Source of the DNA: Chromatiaceae bacterium
Lineage (GTDB): Bacteria > Pseudomonadota > Gammaproteobacteria > Chromatiales > Chromatiaceae
Direction: 5' to 3'
Assembly: GCA_016880695.1 (NCBI GenBank)
Contig: JAEHCY010000030.1
Location: forward strand, 1-8,031
Length of the DNA stretch: 8,031 bases
Under the pieces are notes generated by a model. The model ran no database searches, was not told the origin of the DNA, and saw only the letters and a list, made by a program, of their open reading frames with translations. How positions within the stretch are numbered: position 1 is the stretch's first letter; every line of letters starts with the position of its first letter. Shown here in pieces: positions 5,775 to 8,031 of this stretch. Both the position numbers and the translations under genes were made by a program.

Positions 5775-6515
5775 ATGCCGATCATTGACGATTTGAGGTC
5801 CTGTTACCTGCTGCAGCGCCTGTCCGAGGAGCAGATCCAGCGGTTGTCGCAGCGGGCTTTTCGGGTTCATCTGAGCGAGGGTCAAATACTCTTCAACCAG
5901 GGCGAGCCCGCGGATCGGTTTTTTCTCATGCTGAGGGGGCTGATCAAGTTGTACCGCCTCTCCCCCAATGGCAACGAGAAGATCATCGAGATCATCGGGC
6001 CGGGCAACACCTTCGCCGAGGCCATGATGTTCCTCGAACGCCCAGGATACCCGGTTTGTGCCACCGCTTTGACCACCTCCGAGCTGGTCAGCATCGATGC
6101 ACGCGACTTCCGCCAACTGCTGAGCGACTCGGTGGGCACCTGCTTCATCCTGCTCGGCGACATGAGCCAGCGCCTGCGCGGGTTGATCCGCCAGATCGAT
6201 GATCTGACGCTGCACACCGCCACCAACCGCGTCGCCGCTTACCTTCTGACAAAGTCGCGGGAGGAGGGTATGGAGTTTAATCTGGACATCCGCAAAGGGG
6301 TGCTCGCCTCCCGGTTGTCGGTGAAGCCAGAGACCTTCTCGCGGATCATCAAGCAATTGAATGAGCGCGGCATCGTTCGGGTGGACGGATTCCGGGTTTG
6401 TGTGCTCAAGCTCGATGCCCTGGAGGCCCTGGCCGAGATCACCGGTCTGGAGGATTCAGGACCGGGGGCCGCGGCGAGGTCCCTGTATCCTTGTCCGCCG
6501 TTCAAGCGCGGGTGA
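5775..6515 (+). CDS. dnr: CRP/FNR-family transcriptional regulator, Dnr type
   Basis: The protein (246 residues from ATG 5775) is predicted to activate denitrification genes in response to NO under low oxygen. Residues about 15-130 form the cyclic-nucleotide-type beta-barrel (G-Q-I-L-F-N-Q-G-E-P-A-D-R-F-F and G-N-T-F-A-E-A-M-M-F). A dimer helix follows near 120-145, and a winged helix-turn-helix is at about 173-205 with recognition helix E186-T-F-S189-R190. That E-x-x-S-R pattern is how FNR and Dnr read TTGA half-sites. The N-terminal cysteine cluster that binds the FNR [4Fe-4S] centre is absent (only Cys10 is nearby), so this is not an Fnr/Anr sensor. The frame is open from 5688, but that start would fall at or before the predicted transcription start. 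The ribosome site for 5775 is weak. About 20 C-terminal residues extend beyond the usual family length. Three matching boxes lie in the same window. Confidence 0.9.
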   Translation: MPIIDDLRSCYLLQRLSEEQIQRLSQRAFRVHLSEGQILFNQGEPADRFFLMLRGLIKLYRLSPNGNEKIIEIIGPGNTFAEAMMFLERPGYPVCATALTTSELVSIDARDFRQLLSDSVGTCFILLGDMSQRLRGLIRQIDDLTLHTATNRVAAYLLTKSREEGMEFNLDIRKGVLASRLSVKPETFSRIIKQLNERGIVRVDGFRVCVLKLDALEALAEITGLEDSGPGAAARSLYPCPPFKRG

Positions 6516-6530
6516 CGCTCGGCTTCCCGC

Positions 6531-6547
6531 GCCGGCCAGCCGCCGGC
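6531..6547. terminator. Possible hairpin between the convergent dnr and DsrC-like genes
   Basis: GCCGGC-N5-GCCGGC gives a 6-bp GC stem in the 94-base gap between two convergent genes, 15 bases after the dnr stop. There is no T-run on either strand, so termination at this site is only a guess from position. Confidence 0.25.
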
Positions 6548-6609
6548 AGGGTGCGCTGGACGTGGCCGTTCCGGTGTCCGCCGACCGATCGATAGGCGCT
6601 GGTTCCAGA

Positions 6610-7257
6610 CTAATGCTCACCCTTGGTGCGCAGCAGCCCGGCGAGGCGGTTGCCCTGCTTCTGGGGACCCCCGCGGGGGAATAGCCGGTGCAGATAGTGG
6701 TTATTGCCGCGCTCCGGACCCCACACCTGGCGGAAGTGGCGGATGATGTCTCGTACCTGCGCCTGAATGCCGTGCTGCTCGAAATGATCACGCAGGAATC
6801 GGATCACCTCCCAGTGCTCCGCCCCCAAGGGCAGCACCTCCACCTCCGCCTGGGCCCGCACGAAGTCCTCGGACCAGTCACTCAGGTCCACCAGGTAGCC
6901 TTCGCTGTCAGTGAGGATGTCGCGCCCCGCCACCCTCAGGCCGCGGGTCTGCATGCTGGCGTAGGCCACGCTGCCTTGGTGGCTGCCACCCGGGGCGCCC
7001 TGTGTCTCGACCCCGCCGGAGGTCAAGGGGGACCACAGGCCGATATTCAGCTCCCCTTCGATGCGCCCCTGGAAGCGCGGAATGCCCTCCACCAGCACCT
7101 TGCCGCTGGTGGGGGCGAGATCAAACGCCGCCCACCCCGAGCGGTCGGTTAAGGTGCGCAGCGGCGGTGACGAGCCATCGGGGACCAGCGTCAGGTTGGC
7201 GCGCTTGACGGGCTCCCCGGTCGCTTTGATGAAGATGCGGATGCGAACCCTGGCCAC
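6610..7257 (-). CDS. DsrC/TusE-like protein lacking both cysteines, fused to an N-terminal beta-rich domain
   Basis: The 215-residue product has two parts. Residues about 1-90 resemble a small beta-sandwich of the carboxypeptidase-regulatory or transthyretin-like kind (I-K-A-T-G-E-P-V-K-R-A-N-L-T-L-V, then L-T-D-R-S-G-W-A-A-F). A Gly-rich linker follows. Residues about 106-215 align by eye with DsrC/TusE: T-D-S-E-G-Y-L-V-D-L-S-D-W, E-H-W-E-V-I-R-F-L-R-D-H-F and G-N-N-H-Y-L-H-R-L-F-P. In canonical DsrC the C-terminal arm carries two reactive cysteines. Here the equivalents appear to be Asn203 (K-Q-G-N-R-L-A-G-L) and Glu214, and the whole protein has no cysteine. It therefore cannot carry sulfur as DsrC or TusE do; a regulatory or structural role is an inference. 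There is no signal peptide, so it is cytoplasmic. GTG 7257 is chosen because AAGGAG lies 7 bases upstream and the longer frame to 7332 would run across the FNR box. Confidence 0.82.
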   Translation of the reverse strand: MARVRIRIFIKATGEPVKRANLTLVPDGSSPPLRTLTDRSGWAAFDLAPTSGKVLVEGIPRFQGRIEGELNIGLWSPLTSGGVETQGAPGGSHQGSVAYASMQTRGLRVAGRDILTDSEGYLVDLSDWSEDFVRAQAEVEVLPLGAEHWEVIRFLRDHFEQHGIQAQVRDIIRHFRQVWGPERGNNHYLHRLFPRGGPQKQGNRLAGLLRTKGEH

Positions 7258-7264
7258 TTCCTCG

Positions 7265-7270
7265 CTCCTT
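7265..7270 (-). promoter_or_regulatory. Ribosome binding site fixing the GTG start of the DsrC-like gene
   Basis: AAGGAG on the minus strand, 7 bases before GTG (7255-7257). The upstream in-frame ATG at 7332 has no comparable site and lies upstream of the predicted transcription start. Confidence 0.75.
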
Positions 7271-7283
7271 AGGTGCTGCAACG

Positions 7284-7326
7284 AACCTAGGACGAAAGGG
7301 CGGCTGGCGACCTTGATCGAAATCAA
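7284..7326 (-). promoter_or_regulatory. Canonical FNR box between the DsrC-like gene and ubiT, with -10 element
   Basis: TTGATCGAAATCAA (7313-7326) matches the FNR consensus TTGAT-N4-ATCAA perfectly. On the minus strand TAGGTT (7289 down to 7284) starts 30.5 bases from its centre, predicting transcription from about 7278 towards the DsrC-like gene. In the plus direction the box is 88 bases before the ubiT ATG, but no good -10 is evident there. It could still influence ubiT, whose E. coli partners ubiUV are FNR-controlled. The outer half-site bases (T/A) differ from the three TTGAC-type boxes. Confidence 0.8.
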
Positions 7327-7407
7327 AACCAACCGGGCGCGGAGTGGGCATCCTAGGGGGCACCGTCATGATGCATTATCACGCTTTGCCACGTTTGGAT
7401 CACGACC

Positions 7408-7887
7408 ATGCCCGACACCACCCTAACCTCCTCGACCGCGCCCCGTTTCCCCCTCCCGCTCGCCATTCCGCTGGGGCTGATCCCGCCAGGGGTGCACAGC
7501 ACCGGGCTTGCCCTGGTGCTCAATCAGGTGTTTGCCCGGTCTCTGCGGGAGGGGGAGCTCGAGTTCCTCAGCGGGCGACTGGTGGAGATCCGCATCCCGG
7601 ATGCGCGGGTCACCTTCCGCCTGACCCTGCGCGGGGGGCGGTTGGAGGCGGCCCCGAGCGAGGGACGTCCCGATACCCGCATCGAGGGAGCGGCCCTGGA
7701 TTTCCTGCGGCTGGCCACCCGCCAGGAGGATGCCGACACCCTGTTCTTCAACCGGCGGCTGCGTTTCAACGGTGATACGGAGCTTGGGCTATATGTGAAG
7801 AATTTCCTCGATGCCTTTGAACCACCTACTGAATTGGCGGCATTGCTCGAGGGTATGGGCAAACTGGTCCAGCGCTTTGGCGGTTAA
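7408..7887 (+). CDS. ubiT: UbiT-like SCP2-domain protein, oxygen-independent ubiquinone synthesis
   Basis: UbiT (YhbT) is a lipid-binding SCP2-domain accessory factor that, with UbiU and UbiV, lets bacteria make ubiquinone without oxygen. The 159-residue product covers the usual family length. After a Pro-rich start (P-L-P-L-A-I-P-L-G-L-I-P) comes the SCP2 fold: L-N-Q-V-F-A-R near residue 38, V-E-I-R-I-P-D-A-R-V near 59, and the family signature D-T-L-F-F-N-R-R-L-R-F-N-G-D-T-E-L-G-L then V-K-N-F-L-D-A (about 110-136). ATG 7408 is the only reasonable start, because an in-frame stop lies at 7369-7371; its ribosome site is weak (GGA). The convergent gene at the right edge looks like ubiV, and an FNR box lies upstream. 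Anaerobic ubiquinone would feed the respiratory chain that serves nitrogen oxide reduction. Confidence 0.88.
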   Translation: MPDTTLTSSTAPRFPLPLAIPLGLIPPGVHSTGLALVLNQVFARSLREGELEFLSGRLVEIRIPDARVTFRLTLRGGRLEAAPSEGRPDTRIEGAALDFLRLATRQEDADTLFFNRRLRFNGDTELGLYVKNFLDAFEPPTELAALLEGMGKLVQRFGG

Positions 7888-7908
7888 GCGCAGGCGTTTT
7901 CCGGGGCA

Positions 7909-8031
7909 TTAGAACGCGGTCTGCGGCCAGGCTAGGGCCTTCATCCCGGCCTGTCCAAACCAGTAGCCGTCCGCGGGCCCGGTCGGCATCAGCCGGTGTA
8001 GGCCCTCCTTGGCGGACGCCAGATCGATCTC
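7909..8031 (-). CDS. C-terminus of a probable UbiV-like U32-family protein (partial)
   Basis: The last 40 codons of a minus-strand gene enter from the right edge and end at TAA (7909-7911), 21 bases from the convergent ubiT stop. The fragment reads L-A-S-A-K-E-G-L-H-R-L-M-P then D-G-Y-W-F-G-Q-A-G-M-K. A G-Y-W-x-G-x-x-G-M ending is what I recall for U32-family UbiU/UbiV proteins, and the neighbouring ubiT makes UbiV (or UbiU) the best guess. These proteins bind a [4Fe-4S] cluster and support oxygen-independent hydroxylation of the ubiquinone ring, but the cluster cysteines lie outside the window. The reading frame is certain; the family call is tentative. Confidence 0.55.
   Translation of the reverse strand, partial: EIDLASAKEGLHRLMPTGPADGYWFGQAGMKALAWPQTAF

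Noticed and set aside
7258..7332. Extended N-terminus of the DsrC-like protein from ATG 7332
   Set aside because: It would translate the FNR box and -10 region, has no ribosome site, and the GTG at 7257 has an ideal AAGGAG.
7344..7775. Plus-strand frame with a His-rich start (M-M-H-Y-H-A-L-P) overlapping ubiT, possible leader or metal-binding peptide
   Set aside because: Most of it overlaps ubiT in another frame and becomes Pro/Arg/Gly-rich filler. The His-rich opening has no good ribosome site. It is most simply a shadow frame.

Overview
This is a GC-rich proteobacterial chromosome segment from a denitrifying or N2O-respiring facultative anaerobe, most likely a beta- or gammaproteobacterium. 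That placement is an inference from the gene families: a Sec-type (clade II) nitrous oxide reductase, NnrS, a Dnr-like CRP/FNR regulator and the UbiT/UbiV oxygen-independent ubiquinone pathway. No RNA gene, insertion sequence or CRISPR array was found.

Left part (1-5475, all minus strand). In transcription order it reads nnrS (NO-stress membrane protein), a UbiA/MenA-type prenyltransferase, nosZ (N2O reductase), a small periplasmic cytochrome c, and the first 18 codons of another exported protein that runs off the left edge. Three promoters in this block carry the same perfect inverted repeat TTGAC-N4-GTCAA, each about 29-30 bases upstream of a TAnnnT hexamer. They lie before nnrS, before nosZ and before the left-edge gene. 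Strong GC hairpins sit in three of the intergenic gaps.

Middle (5476-6515). About 300 bp of regulatory DNA separates nnrS from a divergent plus-strand Dnr-type regulator. The regulator lacks the FNR iron-sulfur cysteine set and has the E-x-x-S-R recognition helix expected to read TTGA-type boxes. It is the natural candidate to switch on the neighbouring genes under NO or low oxygen.

Right part (6516-8031). A minus-strand gene encodes an unusual fusion: an N-terminal beta-rich domain joined to a C-terminal DsrC/TusE-like domain that has lost both functional cysteines. It diverges from ubiT (SCP2-domain factor for oxygen-independent ubiquinone synthesis), with a canonical FNR box (TTGAT-N4-ATCAA) between them. 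A convergent partial gene at the right edge is probably ubiV.

Together the genes describe anaerobic respiration of nitrogen oxides with its quinone supply. The items most worth a second look are the cysteine-free DsrC-like fusion, a NosZ whose CuA histidine ligand appears to be leucine (residue 638), the two classes of FNR-type box, and a 7-2-7 palindrome upstream of the nosZ box.
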